NCBI GenBank assembly: GCA_019914995.1
Contig: CM034132.1
Span: 4,342,501-4,406,500 of the forward strand
Reading direction: 5' to 3'
Length of the DNA stretch: 64,000 bases
DNA from: Acanthochlamys bracteata
Lineage: Eukaryota > Streptophyta > Magnoliopsida > Pandanales > Velloziaceae
Position numbers and translations under genes: made by a program. How positions within the stretch are numbered: the first letter of the stretch is position 1; every line of letters begins with the position of its first letter. This document shows, piece by piece, positions 38,501-53,500 of this stretch. A model generated the notes under the pieces. The model had not been told where the DNA came from and made no database searches. It was given only the letters and a program-made list of their open reading frames with translations.

Positions 38501-41500
38501 TCATAGGACTAAAAATGTAAATATCAATTATAGAATATCTTCTTTCTCCAATGTTCTCGCTCAACGATAAGAACTTGACTTTACCGAGTTGTTTGTAATG
38601 ACTTTGGGAATGTTTGGATTCACTTATCAAGTGATTTCCATTCCAAAAAAGCAGTTTCACGTTTTCAATAAATTTTTTTACATAATTTTTTTAAAATTGC
38701 AGAATATAGAAAAGTTGTATGTCGTCCAATCTATATATATATATAATTTCTATCATATTTGTAGGTAAAAAAAGTCAGGCTCATTTTTCGAAAAATTTTC
38801 ATTCCAAAAAAACACGTTATCATAAACACTCTGAAACATCCCTTTTGTCTTGTGTGAAATATGAGTTAATAAAAATTTTGATCTGAAGATTGACAAATAA
38901 TGCATGACCAACCAACTACAACAAATAGGTTCAGTGGATAGGAGGAAGATGTAATGTGGTAAATATAGGAATGAACATCTCCATGACGACGTCTAATCAA
39001 TGCAAACATAGCATTAAATCTAGACAGCACACTTCTTGTATAATGTAATGCAAATAATATCAATATATTACAGTGCAATCTGTTGCAATTTAGTGTAGCC
39101 TTGTTCAGTATGTATCTTTGACTAGTACTGATTGGAGTAGACAACTCGTTCATAGAAGGTGAAAATAATTGTTAAGAGAGTAGCTTTTTATCCACAACGT
39201 CCACATAAATGCTTTTGAATTCTCATCGTTAAATTCCTATAAACAATCTTACAAACAATCAATCTTTTTACTCAAAACTTACAGCTCATCTGCAAGTGCA
39301 CCACAACGAGCTTCAGTTCTATCTGAATCTTATATGCTCCCAAGAGCTTTATTAGTTACTTCTAGAATGCCTCTATTTAAGTTTCTTTAAGTAAATCAAG
39401 ATTTTTGTTAAATGAATGTGGATGGAATTCTTCTAGTGGAAACTAGGATAGTCGGCCGGCATTAAAACCGTACTAAACGAATTTAGCTTAATCAAATTGT
39501 TTGACCAAATTAAACAATTTCTCTAAATTAGGGCTGTATGGTTAAACCAGTTGGTCTAATGAAACCAAACTGCCGTAATTGGACATAATAGGCTCAACGA
39601 AGGCAGGTAATTCCATCCAATTTATATGAGTGAGGCAAGCCAGTCTAGCTACACCATGTGATCCTAGCTGAACTATATTGATCAGCTCGGAGAACCTTAG
39701 AGATAATTTTAGGGCTTAACAATGACTTGTGTTGATGATGATGTTAATGAGTACTTGCTAGGGTGGTTGGCCTAGTTTAATCTCTTGAAATAGCTGGAAA
39801 GCTTTGTAGGGATACCGAAAACTTTGTAGGGACACCGGAGAGTTTTCTATGAATGGATTCCGGAATACATTTCTTTAGTTTGATATATCTTGTGCTAAAA
39901 ATGGAATTTTGCAATAATAATTAGGTTACTAATAAGCAATAAAATAACTAACGAAATATTGATGGAACAATATCCCTAGTAATATTTTTAGTAATTTCAT
40001 TAATTTTAGTTATACCAATTATAATTATATTAAAAGTTTAATATAATAAAAATTAATTAAATATCAAAATAATTAATTAAATAATGAATGAACAAATACT
40101 AGTAAAATACATAATAGTATGAAATATTGAATTATTAATATTTAATAACTATTAGAAGTGTTATGACCAATAAAATATTAATTGTAATTAATTTTTTTAT
40201 AAATCATTATTTTTTATCACCTTAATTATGATTATCGGAAATGATCATAATAAATTATATAGGAATATGTGGTGAGGAGTGGGAAAATAGTGAGGATTTG
40301 AAGAACGACTAAGAGGGCCATCACATTTTCATTTCCATTCTTATTTTCACCAAAATTTCTTGAATCTTAACTTTTCAAAAAAATTTCGTTTTCCTACACT
40401 GTTTTGGAGGACCAAATGTAGATTTAGGTTCTTCCGATGACAACGATAGCGAAACTTGCGAAAATATACATGCATTAGCATTGTAGAATGTAATGGATGA
40501 TCGGAGTTTGATGTGATGTCTAAGATAGAAAATAGACAAAATTTAGCGAAATTGAAGAAATGAGAGAAGTAGACGGAAGATAAAGGAAACCACAAGAAAA
40601 CGCAACTAAGAACATTATTCAATAGCCTAAAACTGCGTATACAGATAGTAAGTCTATATTTCTAGTTTCAACTAAAAACTCCTACTAAATGACGATTTGT
40701 GCTGGATATAAACCTAGAAACTAATATTTTTATAAGTAGACCTCATACCACGACCTAAACTTCCTATGAATACTCTCCTATAAATATCTTCTTTCTCCGT
40801 CAGTAATGTGTTTTCAAGAATGTTTAATATTATTGGGAACTCATAGAGATATGTATATCTATTTGTGATTATGTATGCATTTTTTCATTGCGTTGGCTGT
40901 TCTTTTTAATTTGCTTTTTTACTATTTCTTGGAGATACATTACTCATATAATTATCAAGTAAAAGGAGAAATTTGAACTTGTGAGCATTTGGGAGTGCCT
41001 AAGCTAATTATCATTTTGAAATCTAATCTATTGCAGTTGCAGCTTTTTGGTTAGCTTGACTTCAACCTTAAATCACCCAACCTGTAACACCAACTAAATT
41101 CCGTTGGGATTGCTAGAAAACATATCCTATATGAAGTTTGCTAACCTTGGTTAGTTCTTATGGATTTCAGCATCATTTTCAACTAAGTTAACCATCCGTA
41201 GACACAAATGTCATTTAATTGAATAGGGAATCTCTTTTTAGGATCATTTTGGCTATGAAGCTACAATTGTAGCAACACAGACCATCAGTGCTACTGGTGT
41301 AAGAATTAAGTTATGACAAACATATTGATTTCAATTACGTTATGACAATCATATGCCTCTATACTCGTGCAATAGCATCCTGTTCTATCCAAAGAAAGGT
41401 GTGCTGCTTTTTCTTGATGTTATTTATGACTGATGCAATTATGCCTAGTTGAGAAGTATTGGACATAAGCTCCATGTTAATCAGCTCTTAGAGGATGGAA

Positions 41501-44500
41501 TTCCATGTGCGACTGCTATCATATTTGATCTAGGGCTTCACTGATGTATGATATGAAGATACTTGATAATGTTTGCTAAATGAGTTAAGAGTTTTTATAT
41601 GGTAGAATAAATAGCGTAATACTTCATCGTTATTGTTTTTGTCCTAGAAATGTCAGCTATCACAGATTATGTATTGTTTACTAGAAATATTGTTAGCTTT
41701 TCCCTAGTTGAGCTTTCTGGAAAAGATTTAGAAGCAGGATTGTCAAAGTCACTTTCCCACCTAGGATTGTTGGAGGGTTGGTAAAATCAAATCATGGGAT
41801 CGAATTAAAAATTATAAGATTTTTCAAATAACAAAAGGTAACTTGAAATGAATGCATATGTACTGGCAACAATCATCAAGAGATAAATAATGTAAAACTT
41901 GCCTACAACATGGTATAATTCTCTCTAAGCATTTACATAGTGCTTAAGTGGATCATACAGCATGAATTGCATGAAGAAAAATGGTTAATTATGTACAGTA
42001 ATGTAAGTTACATAAGATACATACTATTTGTCAGTAATAGTTGTTTATATTCTTAAAAGCTCCACAAATAGTGAGGAAGAAACAAGAAAAATGAGAGACA
42101 AAAAGAAGCAAAGTTAGAGTAAATGTGCGAACAATTAGTTGTTAGGTCGTAGGGATTGACATGAAAAAATCAAAGTTAGTACACTCAGTTATTTTTGATG
42201 GGATGATAGAGTCAAGTATTTACTAATCTGTTTATGCTCTCTTGTTCCTTTTCATCCTATTGCTTATCAGTCTGCATTGTTGGAGATGTATTTTGGCATT
42301 ATAACTCCATCTTCCACTAAATTTAGGGAGCTTGTTCTGATGTATTTATCTGATTGTTGCAACAGTTGGTGAAGGATGTTCAAGCATGCTCTCTGGAGCT
42401 ATTAAATAGACTATTCTCCTTACATGCTTGTTTGAGTAGGCATGATAGAGGAACAGAGACTGTTATTAATATTTCAAAGCATCTATTGCTTGCCCAGAGA
42501 GAATGTGGCTGTTCTTATTTGCCTGATTATGGGTTGGTTATTCAATATACCACTTCCATTTTCTTCCAGACAGAAATAGAACATGAGCATCTGACTATCT
42601 TGAAGATTTTGATTTTTTTATTGGAATGGAAAACTGAAAAAGGTACGTCAAATTGTCCTTTCCCTCCCTCAGCATATAATACAAAAGTTAATGTTGATTT
42701 GCATTTTCCTTGCAATGCTAAGCAGTCCTCACTCTTTCTACCGAAACATTAAGCCCGTAACTTTCAAGTTCATAGGAAAGCGAGGGATCTCATATAATGT
42801 TGATTCATGTACTTAATTGGACTTTAGCAGCTTAGCTACCTATCAATATGCTCAAAAGGATTTGTTAGCATTGGTTTTTCTCTTTCTTTCTTTCTTTTAT
42901 TTTTTCTGGAATATTTATTTATGTACTGGTATTTTGTAACCCCTCATGTTTAGTTCAGTGGTTGCTGTGATCATATGCAGTCTTGTTCTTGTGGACCTTA
43001 AAACACAATAATCTTCTAATACAATTCCTTTTCTGAAATCTGATTCAGGGTATGATGATAGAGAATATTTCTCCTGCCTTGGTGAAGACCTTCTACTTAT
43101 CCTTCCTGTTATCAACACATTGTCATCTCCTTCTAAGTCTGTCAAAGCCGCTGCTACTCATTTACTTTCTCTAGTAGAAGGCAAAGTGGTAGATCTTTTG
43201 GATGATACAGGGAGGAGCTCAAAGTCTTTTACTACTGAATATTCATCTTTGTACAGGCTTGAGTTAATTCCTAACAGGCTTTTGAACCAACTCTGGTATC
43301 AAGGGGTATTGAAATTTAGATTGTCACAACGTTGTTAACGTGATGCTTTAGTTATATGCATATACCTTAATAACGTGGACCATTTGCAGAAATTCTATCA
43401 TTCCATCTCTCTTACTTAACCAAGTGGTTCTTGGCTGTGTCACATGCAAAATTGTCTACTGTTTGCATTGATTTTTACCATATAATGAATTACTGCTCGT
43501 GCATATTTCTGGTTTATTTTTGCTTCAACGTCTTAGAAACCTCTAGTTGTCTCTAGTTCTTCCTTGTGCAATGTAAGTTGTTCTAGAATTCTTCATTAGA
43601 TTCATTCATCATGGTGATCATGACATTGACTTTTTCTTTCCTTTACCTTTGTTCTTGCTCATTTAAGGAAATCAAGTTGCAAGGTTGCGTCACTAATTGT
43701 TGGCAATACTTAATATCTAGTAGAAGTTAAATTTGGACGAGTTTGGTGGTGTTTATTAAATACTTTTGATGTTACTCAACTTTGTTGGGCAACTATGTTT
43801 TGCTAGGAAGTGCAAATATTATTAATGAAATATATATCAATTTGCTTGTCTTCTTTTATCTGTTTAGTTTTCATGCTTAATATCTATAAATTGACGATAT
43901 AAAGAGTGCACCGTGCTAATTGGTTAGTTGAGCATCATGCCTTGTATTGGAACCTTCTTTCCCATTCTTTTCTTCAGATTTGGCCCCTATGGCTTCTTCA
44001 GTTTTACAATCAATCAAGGAAAAGTAGATGTGATGCTTCATTTAATGTTTCACTCTTTCCAGGAGCAATCAACTTTTACATACTTGGGATACTTTTGCAA
44101 GGTTGAGTCTGCGACAAAGGGTCTCAATCCAGAACAAAAAGATAGGATTTTCAACTTACAGATGGAGTACCTATTAGCTGTTGCCAAATTGAAATCTATG
44201 CCACCCTACAAAAACCAAGGAAAATTATCTTCAGGTCTGTTCATTATATTCACGTTTCTTCTATTACATTGTTAAACATATGGGATTTGTGACAATAACT
44301 TCGGAACATACTCATTTAGGGGTTTATTTGCTGATAAGTTCTGTGGTGCTAACTCTGGTAATGCATCCCATGCATAGTACGTTGGCTACCGAGGCTCTGG
44401 CTTCCCTCGGTGTAATGGAGCCAAAACTGGGAGTTCCATTGTTGCTTGCTGTGCTTTTCTGTATAAGAGTTCTCTGTACGTATGATAGAGACGTACCAAA

Positions 44501-47500
44501 AATACTGGTAAGCTTCAATGTAAATCTGTGTTTTCTAGATGGGAAATGATGTTACTACAGATTCCTATTTGATAGCTAATGCTTTTACCTTGCAATAGAA
44601 GATCAAACTGAATTGTTTGTATTGCTCGTTTGTTTTGTCTTTGGAGTAGCAACTAAAGCTCACCTATTGTTGTTATCTCCATTGTTTCTATTTCGGTGCA
44701 GCTTAAGTTCCTCGAAGTGCTACCACAACTTGCTATCCATGCTGCTGTGGCACCACTGGTTGTGCAGTCATTTTCACAAATGCTGCATGCAGGTGATAAA
44801 TCGTATGTTATCTGACTTGTAATACAAAAGTATCTTTCATTAATTCTAAGATGCAAATGTCAAAGTTTTGATCATTGTTAGGGATAAGTTTGGTTATTTA
44901 GTATAAATATTTTGATTTTACCTTTTGGCTTGCATTTTGGAAGTTATTTAGGTTATTCCCCTTTGAATTCTTGAAGCAGAGCACGCCTATGATAGAAAAG
45001 ACAATCCGTGTGTCTAATGATATACCTTTGCGGTGTGCCTTCATAAGTAGATCAGATGCCAGGGATATAATCCAAAAGTCTGTGAACCATAAAATGTAAA
45101 GTGTGTTCAGCAGGCACGGACGTTGTTGAGAAATTTGGGTCACAAACACATTCTAAGCATGTACAGAAGTGAGTTTTTCTTATCACGCTGGTCGAAAATC
45201 CAAACTTTTGAAGGATTGATGTCCTAAAAGAATGTGGCTAAGATATGGTTTTTCTTTTTCCTTTGATCCTTGCATTTGACACATAAATATTCACATCAAG
45301 TAATGGTTGACAAGAGCTTCTTCTTGAACAATGTATAAGAAAGAATAAATCTTACTTGAGGAAATAAATTAACTTAATACTTTTCTTGATTACTTGATAA
45401 TTTTGCTTGAAGGGCACACTGCACAGCTAAAGATGTAGAGATGGCCGTGGAAGTTTTCTTATATTGTATTGCTTGCAGGGCATCCTTGTCCGTCTCCTTG
45501 CAGTTCATGTTGTAGATTAACCCTTGTAGCTGTTATTATATTTATGGTCACTGGCTAATTATCTTCCTGATGTACTTTCCAGAGTGCTGTATGCAGTGGC
45601 TGTCCGCTTCTTTTGCAAGACATGGTTAGTGACTGATCGAGCATTTGGAAGTTTTCAGGTGGAAAATCTATCGCTTTAGTGTTGATTCAGACCGTATACT
45701 TGCTATGCTTATCTGATTGTTGTGATATCCACAGTTCGTCAGCATGAGGGCAATAGGATGACTGTATACTGAAGCAAAAAGTTGCTATAATGTCATGAAA
45801 AAACTAAAATGTACTTGTCTGATATAATTTAGGAGTCTTAGTTGTTTAGGCATCCATTGCTAGATTAGATGTCAAAAAATATGCGATGATGAATATGTTG
45901 GTGAGTTGGAAGGAATTTGGGAATGAGATACAAGTTAGAAAAGAAAAAGAAAGATAACCAATGCAAGAGGACGAACGTGGCGATAGATTGTAACAGAGAA
46001 AATTCTCGTATGTAGTAAATTTGCTGATTCTACAGATTTTATTTGATAGCACGAGAAGCAATTCCTAAGTTTGTTGGTTGAGTCTTTTGGCGGCACCTAG
46101 CATGCCACTCATTGCTGCGTGCAAATTTTGATATATTGTCTCTCTGCTATCAATCTCTAGTGTTAGGACAATCAACACATCTGATGTTACAGAAAGAGAA
46201 TAAAACATATTTTCTACTTTGTGATACAATATCAGAAGATGCATGTTTGATATCTGGAAGACTGACAAAGCTTCTAGTTTCAATAGCTAAAGTCTACCAG
46301 TAGTGGTTTTGAACAATTGAGACAAGTCTCCATAACTTTGATTTTATTCACCCATCTAAAGCATCACTCTATAAAAAGTCTTGCTAAAGAAAAACGCTCT
46401 AAAGCATCATTATATAAAATTTATATGGGTAAATCTCACCAAATAGCACTCAACTTGTGTGTTCATTTCAAAGTTACCACTCGACGTTCAAATCTTTCAT
46501 GTTAACACTAAATTTCATGCATTTTCAAAATTTACCAATTTATCATTTTTTTGTTCATTATTCCTATGTGGTATTGAAAAAGTAAATTTATACTATAAAG
46601 TTCTTCTAATTACATGTTTATTATTATGTTGTGTTTTTATATTTTTTAATTCACATATGACTAGGTACCAAATTAGACGGCTGGAGCCTGAAGGATAAGA
46701 CAAAGACATTAGAAATTGAGTTACTGAGTTGAAAAAATAATTTTGAAACCTAAGCGACCAGTCATTTGGGAGTTAAACTGAATGTTTGTATTGTTATGAG
46801 ATTAGCTTTGTAAAAGCTCAGGTAAGGCCCAAACTTAAGGTTAGACCAACACTGATCAATACCAAACTCCAACCCAAAGTTTTCAAACCATCAAAATAAA
46901 ATAAATAAATATAACAAGTCACGATTACGACAAAGAAGGATGACAAGGCTACATGTAGCAAATGAATATATACTACTCCGAAGAGGATTTCAAAATGCTA
47001 TAAGCCTACAGACACATCAGCTAATACAACCAATAAGTACTGACTAGCAACAGAGCCAACTTAATGCACGAAAGGTACCATCTTGAGTTATATGGTCATT
47101 GTACGTGAACTGCATCTCAGCACGTCCACTAAACCTGCGTGTAACCTATAACAATTGGAGGAGGCCTAAGAAAGAGATAGTGTTATACCAACCTAGTACA
47201 TGGTTGACCTTAAATGGTAAAAAGAATGTAAAAAATTGCTAGACTAAATTAGTCGAGTTAAATTGTTTTTCTTTTACAGCTAATTGCACTTAAGTTGACG
47301 AATTCTTATTTTTCTTATTTATTTATTTTTGATTCATGCTAATTCATATTTCATAGTCTTTAACCCATTTTTGAACATCTTAAAAGTAGAGGGAATATTA
47401 TTCTAAGTATCTAAACAATCTCTTTTATTTTAAATTTGAAAAACTTTTGTAATAACAATTATTGCCAGCATAAAACATTTTTGTAGTTTTGTAATAGAGA

Positions 47501-50500
47501 ATATTTAATGATACCAAACTTTATTCAATTAACAAATTTGAACAAATAATTTATAATAATATAACTAATTTCTGTAATGCAACATAGGCATAAATGAATA
47601 AATTAATGATGGGTGGTTTATTTCGTGACGTGCAAGAAAGTTTAGAGGTAGAAATGAAGGATTAAAGTTGAGTTATAGTTTTGAAATGAACCCAAAAGTT
47701 GAGTGGAAAAGATAAATGATTTCGAAGTCGATGATTAGTTTGAAATGAACCTAGAAGTTCAGTGGTATTTAGTGATATTTCTAAGCTGTTCCACCGAGGA
47801 AAAGGGGGTTTAACTAAATGAGAAATGAGGGTGTCAACTTTTTCTAAGTTGTTCTGTGGAGAACATGTGTTCTTCTGTTTCTTCTTTTCCTTCTCCTCCT
47901 TTGTGCATGCAGCAGTATATAGAAGGTAAGTACTTCTCGTTAATGTGATTGTATTGTTCTAGAGAGCGTAAATTGAATATAAGAAACATTGATGCAAATT
48001 TGATACGTGTTCATAGCATAAGGCTATTTGGATGGGTTGACGGAGAAAGTATTTTTGTAATAAGAGCTTATGTTAAAGATTTTTAAGATAAGATCTTTTT
48101 GGATTAGTGTTTATATCACTCTATTTTAAAAGTTCAACTAAATTAATAAATTCATCCAAACAAGATCATAAGATTAAAAAAAAAAGATTTGTAAGTCAAA
48201 ATATCAACTGATAAGCACTTTGAATAAGCGTATCCACACAGAACTGAAGTGTTATGGCTTGATACATGATGACCTCACATCTTCAAAATGAAGTTTCAGT
48301 ACCAACGCCCTTGATTCTAAAATTTCCAAGATAATTTTCTGGCGCTGTTCGTTTATATGCAACTACTAGTCTATGCTGCATTGTGTCCGATGATACTGTT
48401 GTGCATTGTTGTGCACTGTGATGGTAAGGCTCTCAAAAGAGGATGACTCCAGAAACTTCAGGTTACACATAAGCTTGTTTATTTTCTTAGTCATGGAGCA
48501 TTTTTTTGTTTTTATGTTTTGAAAATTTTCTTGTGCCATAAGATGGTTTTGGAATGGCGTTGCAGCGGAGGGGAATAGATGTATTTTACTATGCCTTATA
48601 TAGTCTTTTACTCATAAACTAAAAGTTGATTCTTGTTTTGAGCTAGTTTCTGTCAGTTGCTTTTATCGGTCCTATTATGACAGGAAAATTTGGATCCAAA
48701 GTCCATTTCAAATTCAATGTCAGAGAGAGATATTTCTTTGAGTATTGCTGCTTCAGTGCGTGATGTGTGCAAACATAATCCTGATAGAGGAGTTGATCTT
48801 ATATTATCTGTGGCGGTAAATTTATTGAAATTTTAGAGTGTATTAGTTTTTTTTAAATTTCTGAAATTGTTATTTATTCTTTCCATTTGCTTGTTGTTTT
48901 GCAGTCTTTGATTGAGAGCAAGGATTCTGCTCTTCAAGCTCTTGGCTTTGAGTCTCTTGCCCATCTTTGTGAAGCTGATTTAGTGGGTAAAGTTTCTTTT
49001 CTAGTATTGCAGATTGCAATTTTGTTTGGATCTTTTCCTGCTGCAGAAATATAACTATTGAAGTAATGTGCAAACACTAGATTCTGAGTAGGATATCCTC
49101 TGTGTATAAATACTACAATTCCTCATTCACCAATATCAAAGCTAGTTTCACTTTATTATTCCTTGTGCATATTACCAACCAAAATATGTATTGAGATGAT
49201 GAATTAATTTACTCATTTCAGATTTTTACACTGCTTGGGATGTAATCAGAAAGCATATGCAGGATTACTCTTTGGATCCAGTTGTTGCATATAGGTAAGT
49301 GCATTGTTCTTATCATTTTACATTCATATAGAGAGAGAAAAGGTACTCTCAAGTCAATTTGAGAATGTCTTAAATAAGTTGGTTTTTGATGATAGAGGCT
49401 TCAAAGATAAAATATAAACTTTTGATTGTGATTGAGAGGCTGAAAATATGGTAGAAACTATTTTGTAGCAGTTTGGCTACTTATAACTTTTTTTTTTCAA
49501 ATGCTTATTATATAAGCTCCAAAAAACCGTGTAAAATAACCGAGCTTAGAAACCATACCATACGGCAAAGAAATAAGATTTAAACAATAATTTAGTCATG
49601 TAGATTAAATTTCAATCCAATTAGACAATCGGATCATATATATTAAATTTCAACTGTCCATTAGAGCTTATTAATCGGCTGTATAGAGAGGGTATAAGTA
49701 GCCAAAACTTCTCACAATTAGTTTTTACCATGTTTTCATGCTTGAATTATATCTAACAGTTTATATATTATTTTTGAAGCCTCTAATGTAAAAGCCGACT
49801 GAGTTGAGGATAGGCATTCTCAGAAGAGTAGCATCTCTCTCTCTCTCTCTCATTATATCTATGTTTATCGGTGTTTTACTTCCTAGCTTTAGTTTTTTTT
49901 TAAAAACTTTTGCAGCTTGTGCATCTTGTTACAATGGGGTGCATTGGACGCAGAAGCATATGCAATGGCCTCTATACAGATAATCAAAATTCTGTGGGAA
50001 GTTGGAACATTGACAGGTTCTAGGTCTGGGCGTTTTTGGACAAGGGCTCGCGCTTGTGCATTTAAGTCCTTAAGCAAATACGAGGTGTGATTTTGTTTTA
50101 TCAACAAATATTCAATCATATGACATACAATCATGTACCGTCTTTAATTAATTTGCAGGTAGAACATCTTTTGGAAGTTATTCCTGATTTTAAGGAGCAG
50201 AATGTTCGCGTACTTGTTTCTGAGGATAATGTTCAAGTGCTTAAGTCCATGGAAGAATTGCAAATCAAAATACTCAATTATGAACATGTGTTAGTGTGCT
50301 TTTGGTTTTTAAAGTTCTGTCTGACTGATGTTTAGTTGCTTTGTTGAATAACATTGCATCTTAACTGAAGGAATCGTCGAAGGGTGACAAAACCGAAAAA
50401 GTCCATGGTACATAAAGTTGATAAGCTTTTGGAAGTTTTTCCGCAGGTTATGTTTCCTAAAGGTATAACCAAACAATGAAATTACAATAGAACTGCTTAA

Positions 50501-53500
50501 TTAATAGTTGTTAGTTCTGTTTATGGTTCCAATCTGATTAAAGGTGGCTTGGAAAGCTTCATGCATTTTGGCTCTCAATACATTTGTTTGGTAGGTGATG
50601 TATCCAAATAATGGGGAGATAACTGAAGATGTGGAAATTTCCTTTGCTACTACTAGCATGTGACACCAACTTTGATCCTTGTGTTGGAGTTTTAGCTTGA
50701 AAATTCAATTGGAGGCAGCTCGGGATTTCGATTTGTCTCCTCCCAATTGAGCTTAGATAATTCTTAAAACACAGTTGTTTGGAAGTAGATTGGCTTCGAT
50801 AGGCCTTAATATTTATTCCAAAACAATGAAACATGGAAGCTACTAACAATTTGTTGCTATTGCTTAGCAAGTGTTGCTTCTTGTTCTATCCAATACTTTT
50901 TCTTATCCTATTCCTTTCGATAAATTAATAAAATTTGCTTATCAAGCGATTAACTATATAGATAAATTTGTAGGAGGGCTTTTACTTAGAAGGTGTGGAG
51001 CATCTCTCTACCTTCATGTTATTGGGTAGATCTTATGTGTATTAAGGAGTACTCTTTAGTATTATTACTTCCTTGACCCCTTCATGTTTTTCTTAATCGA
51101 TTGTCCATTTTCAGACACCCATGCCAAGACAGTGTATCTCATTCCATCCCGACTTACTTTGGCAATAAAAAAAGAGAACACAAGGAGTACTCTATAGAAG
51201 TACCCATGGTATCTTACTAAGGTTATTCTATTTTCTTCTTTAGAAAGGAGGCCACTATCTACCTATCGTTGGGCTTTTACTTTATCCAGTTGTTTAGGTC
51301 CAATGAGATTTTAAGACTTGATGACATGAAAGATTTTTCAACTTTTGGAAATTGCAATGGACCAAAAGAAGCTGTCCACGGCTCCAAAAGGAAAAGGAAG
51401 AGAGTGATCATTAAGTAGTTGTCCTCTTATCCTGAATTCAAAGGAATTACATTTTGCTTGACTTTTACATGATCTTAGCTTACCACATGCTTAATATAGC
51501 TGGTAGGTTAACGTAAAGGAAACTTTTGGGAAATTCTAACTCCCGAAACATCCACTAATATCAGAAGCTTCTTTTGTACCTCAGTTTTTGCTTGGAAGTA
51601 GTGATCTCTTGGCCTTTCATTATTCTTTTGTTGTCAGAAGGTTCTTTTTTTGTTATTGTTCTCAGCATTTAATTGTTCCCATCCATGGTATTTATGCTCA
51701 GGGAAACAAAAGATCAGTGCTAGTAATTTACCTGGTGCATCTCTATTTTCCTTATTTCTCACTCCTAAAGATTTTCAGAGCCACAGGATAGATAAGGTAA
51801 TCAGATATTATTGTAAAATGGAAAATGGTCATTGTAGTGAAAAAAGTTATCTGGTCTACAATTGTTTGTGATATAACTCCTTTTACATCTTATGCATGAT
51901 CTGTAGGGTTTGCTACATTCTGCTTATGAAGACCTACTTGTTGAAGTTGCCATGTCTCTTCATATTTCAAGGAACATAGTTGTTGCATTCCTTGTGCTGC
52001 AGTCTTGGAAAGCTTTCAGTCAACGATGGTTGAAGGCAGCGACTGCTTTTAGTGAAGCGAGAGTTTCTTCTCAAGTTATTGATGGAAGTTCAGAAGCTGC
52101 AGATAGAATCTTTAAGGTTAAGTTTGAACTTTTTGTGTTACTTTCATTTTTTTATATTGTTCATTTATATCAAGTGTAAAGGCCTGAAAGTTTTGATCTA
52201 AATCATTAAACTTGGTTCTCTTGTTTTGTTTGCATTTTATTTTGGTGGATTTTGAGTATTTGTAGCCAGCAGATGCAAGCTTTGGATTGGAGTACTCCTT
52301 TTCATGTTTGGATTGAAGTACTCCTTTTCATGTTAAAACTTTATATGTGCAGCTGACATATGCATTAAGTAAATTATATTGGTAATTGAAGTCTGAAAAA
52401 ATTAGGTTATGTCAGGCTCTACTGTTTTTTACTCATTTATATGTAGTTATTTTGTTTTGTTTTTTTTCCTCTTTTTTTAAAAAAAAATTTGTGTGTCAGT
52501 CCCTTTTTTTTCTTCTATTAACTTTTATCGTTCTATGAATATGTGCTGTTTTATGCAATTGATAGAGTTTGTGGAGTGAGTCCGTTTCAAAACTCTTTCA
52601 TACTCAACTTTGTAAGAGCTTTCCTTGTCAATCGTGTCATATAATTTAAATAAATTAAATATGATATTTACATTACTTTTACAGTTTAGTTCTTCTGACT
52701 TTGTTATCTGTTAGTTACTTGAATTTAACTTTTTTTATATTCGTTGATTTTCCTTCCAACCACGCATACCCTATTGCAGTATCATTTAGTATTTTCCTTT
52801 TTATATATTTTTGTAATTTTTAGTTTGTTGCTTTCACTCTGTAGATTTTGGTAACAATTTATTTCCAAATTGTTCATTTTACTCTTTCCTGCTAAAAGTT
52901 ACTATTTTTGTCTACTTTTATATCTAATCTTTATTTTGATTTTGATTTTGTGTCCTTGTGATTTGGTACATTTTTTTATTAGTATTGTTTTAGTTTCACG
53001 GCTTCTAAGAAAATTTTCAAAACTCAATATTAAGCCATTTGTGAATCTTTATTATAGTCAAACTCATTTACCTTTTAGAAAGTTACTATCGTGTTTTGCT
53101 ATTACTATCTACATTATATAGTTGACGTCCAATTATACTTTTTGCTTTGTGTTTCTTCTTCATTGTTATTTCAGATTTTATGTTTATTTCAAAAGAGTAC
53201 TATAGTATTTCATTAATTAAAAAATGTTATTAATTGATTTTCTTTAAATATTTGTTAATATTTTTCTATATATTTGTCTCACATAGCAAGTACATATAAC
53301 ATTACCATTAATTTTTTTCTCTCTAATTGTTTTTAGTTCAAGTATGTTTTTTTAAGTTCTTTTTCACATCAATTTATTAGGAAATGTTAAAAATTTTTGT
53401 CTTTACTTCTCTAGATTAAGGCAATCTTTGTAAAATAAGGTAGTTATGATAATTGTATATGCTTTAAATGTAATTTAAAATAAAAGTTTAGAATTAGCTT

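Noticed and set aside
43978..44104. Alternative start of RST1 exon 6 at the acceptor ending 43977
   Set aside because: It puts the following codons in a frame that stops at 44104-44106, whereas the acceptor ending 44062 continues in phase into exon 7 and gives the expected protein length.
44702..44792. Shorter RST1 exon 8 using the GTGATA donor
   Set aside because: It leaves phase 1 and does not join exon 9 in the [10 protein letters not shown] frame; the GTATGT donor after 44802 restores the frame and adds the expected residues.
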